A program made the translations under genes and the position numbers. The notes under the pieces were generated by a model that was not told the DNA's origin, searched no databases, and worked only from the letters and a program-made list of their open reading frames with translations. From Candidatus Nitrospira allomarina (GTDB lineage Bacteria; Nitrospirota; Nitrospiria; Nitrospirales; UBA8639): a stretch of DNA of 64,000 nucleotides. Each line of letters starts with the position of its first letter. Position 1 is the first letter of the stretch. Positions 1 through 10,900 of this stretch are shown here, piece after piece. The stretch is from assembly GCF_032050975.1 (NCBI RefSeq), contig NZ_CP116967.1, positions 1,857,001 through 1,921,000 on the forward strand, given 5' to 3'.

Positions 1-27
1 TTTTAGCTTCATATAAGGAGCCATAAC

Positions 28-1227
28 ATGGAATATGATCTCGTTTTTGAGGGTGGAGGGGCAAAAGGAATGGTCTTTGTGGGGGCCATGCAGGCATTTG
101 GTGAGGCAGAACACACTATGGGAAGGCTCTTAGGTACCTCAGCTGGGGCGATCACCGCTACGCTTTTGGCGGCGGGTTATACAACTCAAGAAATGCTGGA
201 AGCCCTTGTGGAAGAGCAGGGAGGCCAACCAGTATTTCTTGGGTTTATGGGGGTTCCAGGCCCGTTTGATGAAACTGAGGTGGCAAACAGTGCGATGATT
301 GAATTCTTTAGGGCGGTCGATCTTCCGTTGGTGCCTGAGTTCATCGAGAAGAAGATAGACGGGGCCCTGGTCACGTTACTTTCAAAGAGTAAAAAATACA
401 GCCATTTGTTCTCGTTCGTGGAACGCGGAGGGTGGTTCACGGCTCAAAAATTTCTCGTCTGGATGGAAAAGAAACTCAATACTGGGCAGGTAAATGGGAA
501 AGCGAGACAATTTGGAGGCATGACGCTGCTTGAGTTTTTCCAGGCGACAGGGAAGGAACTTAGTTTAGTGGCTTCAGACACAACTGGCCAACAAGTCTTA
601 GTTCTTAACCATCGTACGGCCCCTCAATGTCCCATTGTCTGGGCAGTACGCATGTCTATGAGTATTCCTCTTGTGTGGGAAGAAGTTGAATGGTTCCCTG
701 AATGGGGTACCTATCGGGAACATGACATTTCTGGCCACCATATCGTTGATGGTGGAGTTTTATCGAATTTCCCAATCGAACTTTTGGTATCAAATGCTCC
801 ACATGTTGTGGCTGTTATGGGTGAGAAAAAGGTGGGAAATATCATTGGTATGCTTATTGATGAAAAACTCCCAGTGCCGAATGCGCCTCTTGTACCCGAG
901 AAGTCTTCCGGCCTTGACTTTGGTCGACTGAAAACCATTCAGCGGTTGAAACGACTTGTTGACACTATGACAAACGCCCACGACAAACAGATTATCGACT
1001 CCCTGAGTGACTTGGTCGTACGTCTACCCGCCAAGGGTTATGGGACGACCGAATTTGACATGACTGACGATCGCCGAAATGCGTTGGTGGCTGCTGGAAA
1101 GCAGGCAATGGGAGACTATGTGGCAGCGTGGGAAGCCGCAGACTCCAAAGGTATAGATCTCGTACATCTTGAACGTGTTCAGGAGGCCTCAACGCGCATC
1201 GCAACTGGGATTCTCAGCGGCGGGTAG
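28..1227 (+). CDS. Patatin-like phospholipase, probable effector of the adjacent STAND NTPase
   Basis: The protein has 399 residues. Patatin-family hallmarks are visible: the oxyanion-hole motif GGGAKG (residues 9-14), the nucleophile elbow GTSAG with Ser38, and the catalytic Asp241 in VDGG. These predict a Ser-Asp dyad lipid acyl hydrolase acting on membrane phospholipids. The start ATG has AAGGAG seven bases upstream (15-20). There is no signal peptide or transmembrane segment, so it should be cytosolic. The next gene on the same strand, 136 bp on, is a STAND NTPase with N-terminal zinc ribbons. Stand-alone patatins next to NTPase sensors are a known arrangement in anti-phage systems such as CBASS and Avs-like loci, where lipase activation damages the membrane. 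That role is inferred here from context; the enzyme class is well supported. A non-defence lipid-turnover role cannot be excluded from sequence alone. Confidence 0.88.
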   Translation: MEYDLVFEGGGAKGMVFVGAMQAFGEAEHTMGRLLGTSAGAITATLLAAGYTTQEMLEALVEEQGGQPVFLGFMGVPGPFDETEVANSAMIEFFRAVDLPLVPEFIEKKIDGALVTLLSKSKKYSHLFSFVERGGWFTAQKFLVWMEKKLNTGQVNGKARQFGGMTLLEFFQATGKELSLVASDTTGQQVLVLNHRTAPQCPIVWAVRMSMSIPLVWEEVEWFPEWGTYREHDISGHHIVDGGVLSNFPIELLVSNAPHVVAVMGEKKVGNIIGMLIDEKLPVPNAPLVPEKSSGLDFGRLKTIQRLKRLVDTMTNAHDKQIIDSLSDLVVRLPAKGYGTTEFDMTDDRRNALVAAGKQAMGDYVAAWEAADSKGIDLVHLERVQEASTRIATGILSGG

Positions 1228-1265
1228 TAAAGTGGGCCGCATGAGTTTTAATTTCTTAACAAAGA

Positions 1266-1294
1266 TTGCTTACCTTTTATATTTGACGTATGAA
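1266..1294 (+). promoter_or_regulatory. Candidate sigma70-type promoter before the zinc-ribbon STAND gene
   Basis: TTGCTT (1266-1271) and TATGAA (1289-1294) are separated by 17 bp, about 70 bp upstream of the chosen ATG. The match to consensus is moderate (4 of 6 in each box). If real, the STAND gene can be transcribed separately from the patatin gene. This is a by-eye match only. Confidence 0.25.
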
Positions 1295-1363
1295 CGAATG
1301 TCGGGAGAAGACTGAAAATAAGTCCGCTTCCAAGTGTGCAATCTTTCCGATTCGGAGGTCGTC

Positions 1364-4300
1364 ATGAAATGTCCTCAGTGTGGTAAGAACGGCCTGGCAG
1401 AGAGTGCTCAGTTCTGTTCTGCGTGCGGTGATAAGCTCCCCAAGCCTAAAAAGGCGGTGGGGCAAATGTCCTGGCCGTGCCCCAACTGTGCATTGGAACT
1501 AGAGAAGCCTGTGCGAGAATGTCCGCAGTGCGGCATCCTGGTCAAGGTTCTCCCCAAAGCGGCGGAGAGGGCTAGTAACTTTGTCGGTCGTTACTCGACA
1601 CTCCGGCGAATCGACTCTTGGATCAGCGGGAATCCGGTGGCCGAGCCTGCCCTAGTGCTCACCGGAGGAGCTGGAAGTGGAAAGTCGGCGCTCATGGCTT
1701 GGCTGTGCGGGGCAGGTCCAGCATCTTCGGATCAGGAAATCGACGCAGTCCGCAAGCGCGTGCACAAATCACTGGATGCAGTCCATTTTTGCATTGCCAC
1801 AACTAGCGGCACTAGCCCCTCTCTTGATCCAGCGCGTTTTGCCACGAAGCTCTCTGAGCAGCTCAGCTTTCGTATCCCTGACTATGGTGCTTGGTTACTC
1901 GCAAACGCTGATAGGCAGACAGAGATCAATGTCAAACAGATAGCAGAATCGGTCTCGGGAACGATGATCGGTGTCCTGGTGGAACACCTTAGCGGGAAAG
2001 ATCCATCTTCCATTTTCTCGGCCATTCTTGAGCCATTGGCTTCCATTCCCCTGCCACAAGGTCAGGTCGTGATCCTAATCGATGCTCTCGATGAGGCCGA
2101 GCTTTGGCCTGCCTCGCCAACCATTGGGGAACTCCTAGCTGGGGCACTTGATGGCGGCGCTGAAGGCGTAGCCGGGCGTGTTCGTTTTGTGGTGAGCACG
2201 CGTCCAGTGGATCTCGTGACGGATCGTTTTCCGCGTGAAGCCCAATGGGACCTGATCGACGATGCAGCTGACGATTCCTCTGATGTTCTTACTTATGTTC
2301 GAGCTCGCTTCAAGAGGTCTGCACCTCATGCAGACCCAGCGTTCGCACAGAAATTTACGGAAGCCAGCCAGGAGAATTTCCTCTACGCCAAGACCGCTCT
2401 GGATTACTGGCTTCCGAGACTCAACCAGCTCGACCCCAAAAAGGAGCTCGACCTGCTGCCTAAGCTCAACGGAATCTATTCCAGCTTTCTGCAACGGGAG
2501 TACGGCTCGAAGGAGGGCAAAAAGCTGTGGAAAGACGAGTCGAAACCACTCCTCGGTACGTTGGGGGTAGCGCAGGAGAAACTGAGCGACGTGCAGTTGC
2601 AGTTCATTTTGAACATCGATGAGATGGGCCGGCTACAGGATGCCTTACAGCAATGCGACCCCTACCTTGAAGGCGATCGGCCCAACGGACCATTCGATCT
2701 CTATCACCAAAGCTTTCGCGAGTTCCTGTTTGATCAAAAACACAACCACAAATTCCCGTTGTCCGAGGCTGATGACAACGCTCGCACGGCCGTACGGTAT
2801 CTGGACCGGTATCGGGGGGACTGGGATAAATGCTTCGACGATTACGGCTTACGGCACACGCCCACTCATCTGGCGGAAGCTGCCCGACACAGCCGGCAAC
2901 CCAAACGCGATGACTTCATCCAGCGGCTGATCTCATTGGTAGGCGATAGCGAGTTCCAGAAAGCCCACGAAAAACGTCTCGGAGATGCGGCGGCCCTTCA
3001 GCGGGACTTGGAACGGACCCTGGAGGAGGCTTGTCACAACGACTCGCCGGTCGCCCTGCGCCTTGTCTTCGATGCGACTAGAGAATTGCAAGCATTTCGC
3101 CACCAACAGATGGACCCCAAGCAGGTGTTCGAGGCGGCAGAAGCGGGAGATCTCGACCGGGCAGAGAAACTTCTTGAGATCTTTTTCGCTGAGCCCCACT
3201 GGCATCGGGCCAGCTTGCTCGTCGCTGTCTGGCTGGCCGCTGCCGGGGCGCGGAGGGATGCGGCCCAAAGTTTTTTTGCCCGGCTGGAAGACGATCCCCT
3301 CGACATTCGGCCGCTGCCAACGTTGTCCGAGCGGGTGTCGGATGCTCTATCCGACACTCCGCCAGAGAGACGCCTCACCGATCTGATACCGCAGGATCAC
3401 CCGGAGCTCATCCAACAGATCCTGCAACGCATGCGCGGCTTGAACGCCGATGAGGAGGTCCTGGCCTCGGAGCTCGACCCGAATTCCTTTGCAGATGTTC
3501 AGGAACAGCTCGATCAGCTGGATCAGCGACAACAGGCGCTCGTCAGCCAACTTGGCGAAGGCGTCGACCCTACCGTGAAGGACCGGGAGGGCACCAGCTA
3601 TTTGGGTGGTATTGACGGACCCCACCTCGTCGCCTATTCGCTAGCAGACTCAGCGAAGGGCGATGACTCGCTGAGCGAATACGTCCAGCTGCTAGCCGCG
3701 AATGGCTACGTCTTCTATCGAAATCGCTCCCTTTGGGGTTTATTCTGCAGCATCCTCCGACACCCGAAGCAAAATTGGGTGAAACAGTTCTCGCGGTTGG
3801 TCTGCGAAGCGGCCCTTGCCGGCAGTCGTGTCCGATTTGCTGAAGGCGTACCCATCGCACAACGGGTAATCGAGAAGGCCAAAGGAAAGCCGAAGCTCCG
3901 ACCTATGTTCGACGAGCTTCTGGTTCTGGCGAAAAGCCGAGCTTCAGAGTTGGAAAAGCAACCTGGACGGGGCCTAACGGAGCCATCGAGAGGACGCGGC
4001 GATACCTGGGGCCACTACAAGCGACTCTTGGGGATCCTGGCAGAAGCGCTGTCGGTCGTTATCGGTGACACCGAGATTGCGAGTAACTTAGTGGATCTGG
4101 CTCTCGATCGTCCATCCGGCTTCGCAGGTTACGAATCCCCAGCCTGCCTCGCATTGGCCGAGTCCGCCCTTATCGCCGGACCTGGGGCGGAGGACCGGAT
4201 TCACAAGGCCCTGCAACGCGCATCGGAGTCGGCCCACTGTGTGCAAGACCCGCCTTTCTGCGCTCGTACCACCAGCCGCTATAACGCCCTCGCTCATGAA

Positions 4301-4876
4301 TGGCGGGATCAGATTTCCATGCCAGTGCAAGCAACCGAACTAGCGAAAAGGATTGATTGCTTCTTAAAGAACCCTTACGCAGCCGAATTTGGTGCTGTCC
4401 ACATCGTCGGTGAGGCCTACCTTGGACGTGCGAATCCTCCGGTTCACCTGGAGATTCCGAGTTGGGCACAGAAGGCTGCTACGCTCCGTGACTTAGCCCG
4501 CTTTTATGAGCGTACACTTGCGGATTTTGTTCGCCTGAACCGGGAGGACATCAGGCGAGCGGACGAGATTCTTCCGATTGGGACCGAGGTCCGAGTGCCG
4601 GATCCCGAAATGAGCTATCTGCTGGCGAGCTACCTCTCTGCCTTGGTCATAGTGACCCCTGGTCTGGACACCGCAAAGCGAACGCGACTGATCCAATCCC
4701 TTGTCCCCATGACGGTCAGCAGTCCAACGGCAATCGACACGGTTCTGGCACGCCTGCTACTCGTTGCGCGCCCCGATGACCCGGAGCTGTTCGCAAGACT
4801 ACCCGACGAACTCAAAATCTTAATGGATGATCCTGGATCTGGATACCGAGAAGCTCTTATGAGTTTTGAGTTTTGA
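1364..4876 (+). CDS. STAND/NACHT-type NTPase with N-terminal double zinc ribbon and long helical C-terminal region
   Basis: The protein has 1170 residues from ATG 1364, which has GGAGG five bases upstream. An in-frame GTG at 1334 lacks a ribosome site. Residues 1-60 hold two zinc ribbons (CPQC...CSAC and CPNC...CPQC). The NTPase core has Walker A GGAGSGKSA near 101-109 and Walker B VVILIDALDEA near 235-245, followed by VRFVVSTRP, typical of STAND/NACHT signalling ATPases. The blocks LYHQSFREFL (about 446-455) and DYGLRHTPTHL (about 493-503) recur in the other two STAND proteins of this island. The remaining ~670 residues are alpha-helical and unrecognised; by analogy with family members they would be the ligand-sensing region. 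No effector domain is fused, and the patatin gene just upstream is the obvious candidate partner. The DNA is visibly more GC-rich than the TPR and WD40 genes that follow. The NTPase class is strong; the sensing role is inferred. Confidence 0.85.
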   Translation: MKCPQCGKNGLAESAQFCSACGDKLPKPKKAVGQMSWPCPNCALELEKPVRECPQCGILVKVLPKAAERASNFVGRYSTLRRIDSWISGNPVAEPALVLTGGAGSGKSALMAWLCGAGPASSDQEIDAVRKRVHKSLDAVHFCIATTSGTSPSLDPARFATKLSEQLSFRIPDYGAWLLANADRQTEINVKQIAESVSGTMIGVLVEHLSGKDPSSIFSAILEPLASIPLPQGQVVILIDALDEAELWPASPTIGELLAGALDGGAEGVAGRVRFVVSTRPVDLVTDRFPREAQWDLIDDAADDSSDVLTYVRARFKRSAPHADPAFAQKFTEASQENFLYAKTALDYWLPRLNQLDPKKELDLLPKLNGIYSSFLQREYGSKEGKKLWKDESKPLLGTLGVAQEKLSDVQLQFILNIDEMGRLQDALQQCDPYLEGDRPNGPFDLYHQSFREFLFDQKHNHKFPLSEADDNARTAVRYLDRYRGDWDKCFDDYGLRHTPTHLAEAARHSRQPKRDDFIQRLISLVGDSEFQKAHEKRLGDAAALQRDLERTLEEACHNDSPVALRLVFDATRELQAFRHQQMDPKQVFEAAEAGDLDRAEKLLEIFFAEPHWHRASLLVAVWLAAAGARRDAAQSFFARLEDDPLDIRPLPTLSERVSDALSDTPPERRLTDLIPQDHPELIQQILQRMRGLNADEEVLASELDPNSFADVQEQLDQLDQRQQALVSQLGEGVDPTVKDREGTSYLGGIDGPHLVAYSLADSAKGDDSLSEYVQLLAANGYVFYRNRSLWGLFCSILRHPKQNWVKQFSRLVCEAALAGSRVRFAEGVPIAQRVIEKAKGKPKLRPMFDELLVLAKSRASELEKQPGRGLTEPSRGRGDTWGHYKRLLGILAEALSVVIGDTEIASNLVDLALDRPSGFAGYESPACLALAESALIAGPGAEDRIHKALQRASESAHCVQDPPFCARTTSRYNALAHEWRDQISMPVQATELAKRIDCFLKNPYAAEFGAVHIVGEAYLGRANPPVHLEIPSWAQKAATLRDLARFYERTLADFVRLNREDIRRADEILPIGTEVRVPDPEMSYLLASYLSALVIVTPGLDTAKRTRLIQSLVPMTVSSPTAIDTVLARLLLVARPDDPELFARLPDELKILMDDPGSGYREALMSFEF

Positions 4877-5081
4877 CCCAACCAAATAAACAAGACCAAG
4901 GAGAACTTGAAAAATTGGTCTTACGTTGTTGCATTGCCGGCGGCAAGTGGAAAGCGGGGAAAAGTTGAGCGAGATTATCCGCAAACTAGCGGTGTGAGCA
5001 GACCTAACTGGGCCTTAGCGAACTGTGGGAATCACGACAATGGCGAGAGGAATATACCAAGCTGAGTGAGTCAGAAAGTAT

Positions 5082-5675
5082 CTAACCGGTTACTCGATTA
5101 TAAGCACTTTGTAATGATGTCATTGCTTTATGAGATTGTTCGTCTGGTATATTGAATTGACAGCTTTCCACTTGAATTCTGAGATCTGCTATTGCAATAG
5201 TAAGAAGCCCTCGCTGCCGATTGGTAGATGTTTGGGTCGCCGCTTTCAGAGCATCTTGATATTCAGTCAGCGCGGCTGTGCCTTCTCCTCGAGAGGGCGG
5301 TAATAGCCCCAGATCAAACTTAAGCTCTAACGCCTTAGGCCCCTTGGCCACCTCCTCTTGAAGATATTTTTCGGCCATTTCAAACTGACCGAGTCGCATG
5401 TGACACCATCCTAAAAGGCCACCATCAACCGTATTAGTAGCATGAGTGACGATAGACTCGTACTTTAATCGAGCTTGGGCGAAGTCACCTTGGTCCCACA
5501 ACACGTCTGCGTAGCGGGCCTGATGCGATAACTCATCAGGTTCAATTGCAAGTGCCTCTTTCAAACACCGCAATGCTTCGTCTAGACGAGGTGGAATCAG
5601 ATGCTCCAAAGCCCAGGCTTTCGTTCTCAAGGCATCGCCATCCTCTGGATTAATCTTGAGAGATTCGTGAATAGT
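5082..5675 (-). pseudogene. C-terminal part of a TPR protein, separated from its N-terminal part by an in-frame TAG
   Basis: This is the continuation, in the same frame, of the reading frame 7778-5676. Directly after the TAG at 5678-5676 come 15 open codons (TIHESLKINPEDGDA), then TTG at 5630, after which the frame stays open for 182 codons. The encoded sequence keeps the TPR periodicity (for example EALRCLKEALAIEPDELSHQARYADVLW), so a full-length protein would have about 898 residues. Independent translation from the TTG at 5630 is possible, but no clear ribosome binding site was seen. Either the gene is a recent nonsense mutant, the stop is read through, or the base is a sequence error. Confidence 0.6.
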
Positions 5676-7778
5676 CTATAGAGATTTCTCAAATAGCCCC
5701 ATTTCTGCCAAAATCTGACTTTTCTGAGTGAGTAGTTCTCCGGCTTCTGGATTATTTTTAATAGCTTCATTCAGTACATTCAATGCGTCTTGGTTACGAT
5801 CAAGATTGATTAATGCCTGAGCTAAGTTCATATGAATCCAGATTTGATTTGGATCCAGGTGGGCTCCTTTTTGCAAGACTTCTGTAGCTTCATCGTTGCG
5901 ATCTAATGCAATTAAGGCTCGGCCTTTTGTCCCTAGAATGGCTGAACCAGATGGATCAATTTTTATTGCTTTATTCAAGTGTTCGAGGGCTTCTTCGCTG
6001 CGTTCCAGGGAAATTAATACATCGCCTAGATTTCTGAGTACAGATAGTGATTCTGGGTTAATTTCTAATGCGCGGGTAAACGAAGAAACCGCTTCTTCGA
6101 ATTTACTTAACGATTCCAATGCCAGTCCTCGGAGTCTCCATGCAAATTCATAGTCTGGTGAGACTTTAATGGCGTGGTCAAGATATTGGAGTGCCTCGTC
6201 GTCCCGATCTAGTTTCCAAAGAGACCGTCCTATGGAGGCATGAAGCTCGGCATTATCTTGGTCGATCTCAAGCCCCAATCTTAGTACCTTAAGCGAATCC
6301 ACATCACGATCTATTTCATGGTAAATGTCCGCCTTAATGATCAGTGCTTCCACATTTTTCGGCTCGAGTGCCAATGATTTTTCGATTGCCTCTAAGCTAT
6401 CTTCTGAGTTGCCAAGGCCGCGAAAATTTCTAGCAAGGGTGGCAAGGGCTTTGGCGTTATCCCGATTGAGTTCAAGCGATCTCCGAAACTCAGTTTGAGC
6501 ATCTTCGAACTGGCCTCTTCTTCGGAATGCTTCTCCCTTAAGATCATGCCATAGATAGGCAAGTTCAGACCGTTTTCGGATGGCCGCATCTAAGGTCGCG
6601 ATATTGAGGTCTCCTTCGTCCAAACACGCCATAGATCCTATGACAGCATCCACGTACTTTGGTTGGGTTCTCGCCAGTGCGTCGTCTATGCGGCCCAGGG
6701 CGTGATACGCTTTGTATGCTTCATGATGTATCAATAATAAATTGATTCCTGATATTTCCTTGCGTAATACTAGGGCAAGAGAACTTATGGCTGCATCGAA
6801 TCGGCCTAATTTATTAAATGCGCTTGCTTTTATACGGATTAAACTCATGGAATCTGGCTTCTTATTTAAGCCCTCCTGAGCGCAACTCAAGGCATCATCA
6901 AAGCATTCCAGTTTAAGGTAGCAATTTGCTCGATGTTCATGGACACTGGAATCCTCTGTGTTTAGAACATAGGCTTGGTCTAATGCTTCTAGAGCTTCTT
7001 CATAGCGTTCTACATCCATAAGATGTTGCCCCAATACTAAGTGAATAAGGCTCGCATTCGGATTAAGCTTAGCTGCTTTCTGGAAGAATTCAGTGGCTTG
7101 ATCCTTGTTTTCGAATTTTTGCAGTGCCCGAGCTTTCATGAGAAGAGCCACTCCCAATCGTGCGTGTTCTTCTGTATCAGAATACAATTGTATAGCCTTT
7201 TCAGCGTGTTGTAGTGTCTGTTCAAATCGCTCTTTAATCCAACACACCAGGCTAAGTCCCACGTGAATATTAGGCTCATCGGGATACTTTTTTACAGCTT
7301 GTTGCAGAAGGGGGAAGGCCTCGTCAGGTTTGTTCGCGGTCAATAGGACAAGACCCTTCCAAGCACGGGCTGCCGTGTGGTGAGGATGATCCTTGAGTAT
7401 TTTGTTCAGACGTCCTAATGGTGATTCAATAGCCTTGATGATTTCCTGATTAGGTCCTAGATTTTCGATCAATTTGAGATACCCCGAAACAGCTTCCTCC
7501 ATTTGATGGTAATCCTGTTCAGGTGTGATCCCCGAAATCTTTTTGGCGAGAATCTTCAGAGCCTTCTCAAAAATTTCGTTTTCTGCTTGGTCCGGCCTTG
7601 CTTCTGGTAGATTGGAGGTCGCTGGGGAAGTTAGATCTGGATTCCTAAACATTCTCTGAAGCCATCTGCCCAACCGTCCGAAGAGATTTTCGGATTGAGA
7701 ACTCTCTTGCATCCCCAAACCTGAGGCTTTACTAAAGACTGGCTTTCGTTTGGTTTTACGTTTTTTTTTCTTTGGCAT
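5676..7778 (-). CDS. TPR-repeat protein (N-terminal 700 residues of a TAG-interrupted gene)
   Basis: A lysine/arginine-rich start (MPKKKKRKTKRKP) and a ~100-residue leader precede a long run of 34-residue TPR units, roughly 17 here and about 20 with the continuation. Typical units read 'AWRLRGLALESLSKFEEAVSS'-style helix pairs with conserved W/L/G/Y, A and P positions. TPR arrays are protein-binding scaffolds; no enzymatic domain, signal peptide or membrane segment is visible. The ATG at 7778 has an AGGTGG-like ribosome site upstream. It is the last gene of the minus-strand set STAND - caspase - NACHT-WD40 - TPR, 133 bp after the WD40 gene. The reading frame ends at TAG 5678-5676 but continues in frame beyond it (see 5082-5675). 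Its role is probably adaptor or regulator of the caspase/NACHT-WD40 pair, inferred from position only. Confidence 0.8.
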   Translation of the reverse strand: MPKKKKRKTKRKPVFSKASGLGMQESSQSENLFGRLGRWLQRMFRNPDLTSPATSNLPEARPDQAENEIFEKALKILAKKISGITPEQDYHQMEEAVSGYLKLIENLGPNQEIIKAIESPLGRLNKILKDHPHHTAARAWKGLVLLTANKPDEAFPLLQQAVKKYPDEPNIHVGLSLVCWIKERFEQTLQHAEKAIQLYSDTEEHARLGVALLMKARALQKFENKDQATEFFQKAAKLNPNASLIHLVLGQHLMDVERYEEALEALDQAYVLNTEDSSVHEHRANCYLKLECFDDALSCAQEGLNKKPDSMSLIRIKASAFNKLGRFDAAISSLALVLRKEISGINLLLIHHEAYKAYHALGRIDDALARTQPKYVDAVIGSMACLDEGDLNIATLDAAIRKRSELAYLWHDLKGEAFRRRGQFEDAQTEFRRSLELNRDNAKALATLARNFRGLGNSEDSLEAIEKSLALEPKNVEALIIKADIYHEIDRDVDSLKVLRLGLEIDQDNAELHASIGRSLWKLDRDDEALQYLDHAIKVSPDYEFAWRLRGLALESLSKFEEAVSSFTRALEINPESLSVLRNLGDVLISLERSEEALEHLNKAIKIDPSGSAILGTKGRALIALDRNDEATEVLQKGAHLDPNQIWIHMNLAQALINLDRNQDALNVLNEAIKNNPEAGELLTQKSQILAEMGLFEKSL

Positions 7779-7911
7779 AAGAGGCCACCTTAGCTGCTAT
7801 GAATAAAAACACAGGGTCTTATATGTATTTCAGATTTTTGGGCAGAAAGGCTGAAGTAATGAGTAGTCCCTTTTTAAAACAATCCCCAATGACACTGATC
7901 TATTCTTAAAG

Positions 7912-10900
7912 TTACCCATGACGGAAATCCACAGAGGCCACATTCCCAGCCTTATCACCAAATAAGACTCTACTATTGGGTCCGATTGCAAGGCATGTGA
8001 TGGGACTAGCTCCAGACCACGTAGCCAATCTTGTTTTTGTATGAAGATCCCAGAAGCTTAGAATGCCTCCAGAGGAACCAGACACCACCACCTGTGATTT
8101 GGAAAACATAGTCAGTGCGGTGATCACATTAGAATTAGTACAAAATTTTGCGATTACACTGTGATTCGCATGATCCCACACAGTTATTATCGAATCTTCC
8201 GAACCCGATAGAACATATGCTCCGTCATCAGAAAAAGTGAGGGTAGAAGCTGTTCTCTCCGACCCTCCCAAGATCCTTTGCAACTCTCCTTTAATAGGAT
8301 CCCAAAGTTTAATGCTCCCATCCGATGCACCAGAATACAGCCTCTTACCATCTGGCGAGAAAACAAGGCTTTGCAAGTTACTCCCAGCAACAATGGTGTG
8401 ACGAGCCTCGCCATTGGGTATATCCCAGACGACAATTTTCTCATCTGAATCGCAAGACGCTGCCACACGTCCGTCAAAAGTTGAGGCAAGGAGATGTATG
8501 TGGTCAGAAACGAGGGTGTTCTCCAATTTAGATATGAAGGTGGGGTCGGTGGCTGTGTCTCTCAAATGAACAGAGGACTCACAACTCTCAGGACTTGCTG
8601 GGAATTCTCGCTCGCCGGTCCAAATATTCCATACGCACGGTGCGTTGCCATAATGATGCGACATCACCTTTTCACATCCGTTGAGTGTCAAAATATTATT
8701 GAGACCCCCTGGGTTAGAGATATAAACAGTGCGGAGCAGATGTCCAGCTTCCATATCCCAAATCTTCACGGAGCCATCCTTGCCAGTCGACACTGCCAAG
8801 CTAGAATTAGGTTCCACCGTAACCTGAGTCACTGCTGCTTCGTGGCCTAAGGTTGCGTCTGAAGTTTTTAACGTTGCCAGATCCCAGGCTCTAATAGTTC
8901 CGTCATCTGAGGCGGAAAAGGCCGTCCTATGGTTGTTGTTCACTACGACTGAACGAATCCTGTCGCTGTGGCCCCCCATGATTCTTTTCGTCTTTCGGGT
9001 TGCTATATCCCAAACTCGCAAAGACTTATCCGAAGCTCCAGAAATAGCCGTGTCGTTGTCAATAAAGGCGAGAGTATCGACCCATCCTCGGTGTCCTTTA
9101 AGAAGACCCACATCAGCTCTCTGCGACAGGTCCAATTTGTGAATCATATAATCGTTATATCCAATTAGAGCAATTAGTCCGTTTGGGCTGACAGCCAGAG
9201 CCTCGGTTCTATTGGCAAGGTCCGAATCTCTATAAGATTTTGCTCCATAGAAAATCTTTGGTCTCACCAAGCCAGGTAGCGTCCAAACGATTACTTTTCG
9301 GTCTATGCAGAGAGAGACAAGACGTTTCCCACTATCAATCACGTGAAGATTCGTCACCCATTTATCCACGCCCTTCTCATTGAGCAATTCACCGGTTTTT
9401 GGATCCCATACTTGTAACAGACCATTCATGGAGCCAGAGATAAGCATGGATCCATCAGGTGTGATTGCAAGGGAGGCAATTTCGTCATTGCATTCAAACT
9501 TCTGAATGAAGGACCCGTCCGCCAGGCTCCAGACATCGATCTCACCTTTCCGAGAGTCAGTGGCACCACCTGTAAAGAGCAGATCATTTCCAGGAGAAAT
9601 CACAATGCCAAGTGCATATCCGCGCAACCCAGTTTTGACGGTGCGAATTTTGTCGCGACTTTCAATATTCCAGATATCCACACACCCATTCGAGAGGGCA
9701 GCGGCCAAGATCAGACCATCACTTGCGAGAGCGAGAGATTTAACGCCAAGTCCGCTTGCTGCAAGAGTAAATAGCTGGCTTTCGTTATCAAGGCTCGCTG
9801 CTCCGATCCAACCCGGTGAGAAGAAAGAACCTTCCTGAGTAGTGAGTGTATTTTCAATTTTTCTACAAAGTTCTATATCACCAAGCCTGTAAAGCTGCAT
9901 CACCAATTGTTGAAGCAGTTTTACCTCACCGTTTTGAATGTCGGTACTCAGATGCGTTTCTCTTGAAAGAGCCTTCTCTAACCGAGACAGTGCTACATAT
10001 TCCTGCTGGTCTACTGATGAATAAGGAGAAAAGTCTCCTAAGAGTAAATGTGTTCCAAGGCGTCGAGCTTTTGCCTCCATGTACTCGGGAGTGCAGAGCA
10101 GTTCTCGATGCTCACCCAAACTACTCTCTGCCAAGTGATTGCTTACTTGCCGGAGGCCGTAGTCATCCACTTGTCCCCAATCAACATCCGCCCAAGTAGT
10201 TGTCTTACCCTGGTAATGGGCAGGAATCTTGCGGTGCCACTCGGTTGGGTTCAGGTAGCATTTGGGATGAGTGCCGCGCGTCTTTGATGCCGTCAGAAAC
10301 TCTCCGACCGTCGCGTGATACAAGCGATACCGCTCACCCTCGCTTTCCAGAAACTGTGTTAAGCGCCCCTTTGCCTCTGCTAAATCTCCATAGTCAACTG
10401 CAATGCCTCCAAGATCTGTGATTTGCTCGAGGGACAGGGGTTCGAACGCCACGGACAGCACACCGAGGATGGGTCTATATATCTCAGCCCAGGCGGAGCG
10501 ATATAGGGCCTTCCCTGTCTCAGCATCTTTCCCCACCAGGACCGCATCGTTCGCTGCCTCTGTTTGGATCTGTCTGAGAAAGAACCCGTATAATCCCTCA
10601 AGATGCTCGGGTAATTCCTTAAGCGTGAGGATTTCGAGTAACGCGTTCTGATGCGTCTTGACTCTTGTAGGATGCGTCGCGTCTCCCATCCCCTTCACCG
10701 CCTGGTCAATCCCTCGCCCGAGTGCATCGAGATAGCCAATGTTTCCATCCGCGCGGTGCAGGGCGCGATCTGGGAAGTTCTTTGCCTCTTCGTCCGTCGT
10801 CATTATTTCCGCTACAGCGTCGATGACCAGCAACTGCTTTAGATAAGACTCCAAGTCTTGCTGCACTCGGCCATCGGACTCCTGGAGCTCAAACGGCCTC

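Noticed and set aside
5008-5085. Short plus-strand frame ending LSELWESRQWREEYTKLSESESI, looking like the C-terminus of a real protein
   Set aside because: Only ~25 codons, an upstream stop, and it runs into the antisense end of the TPR gene; at most a gene remnant, not enough to call.
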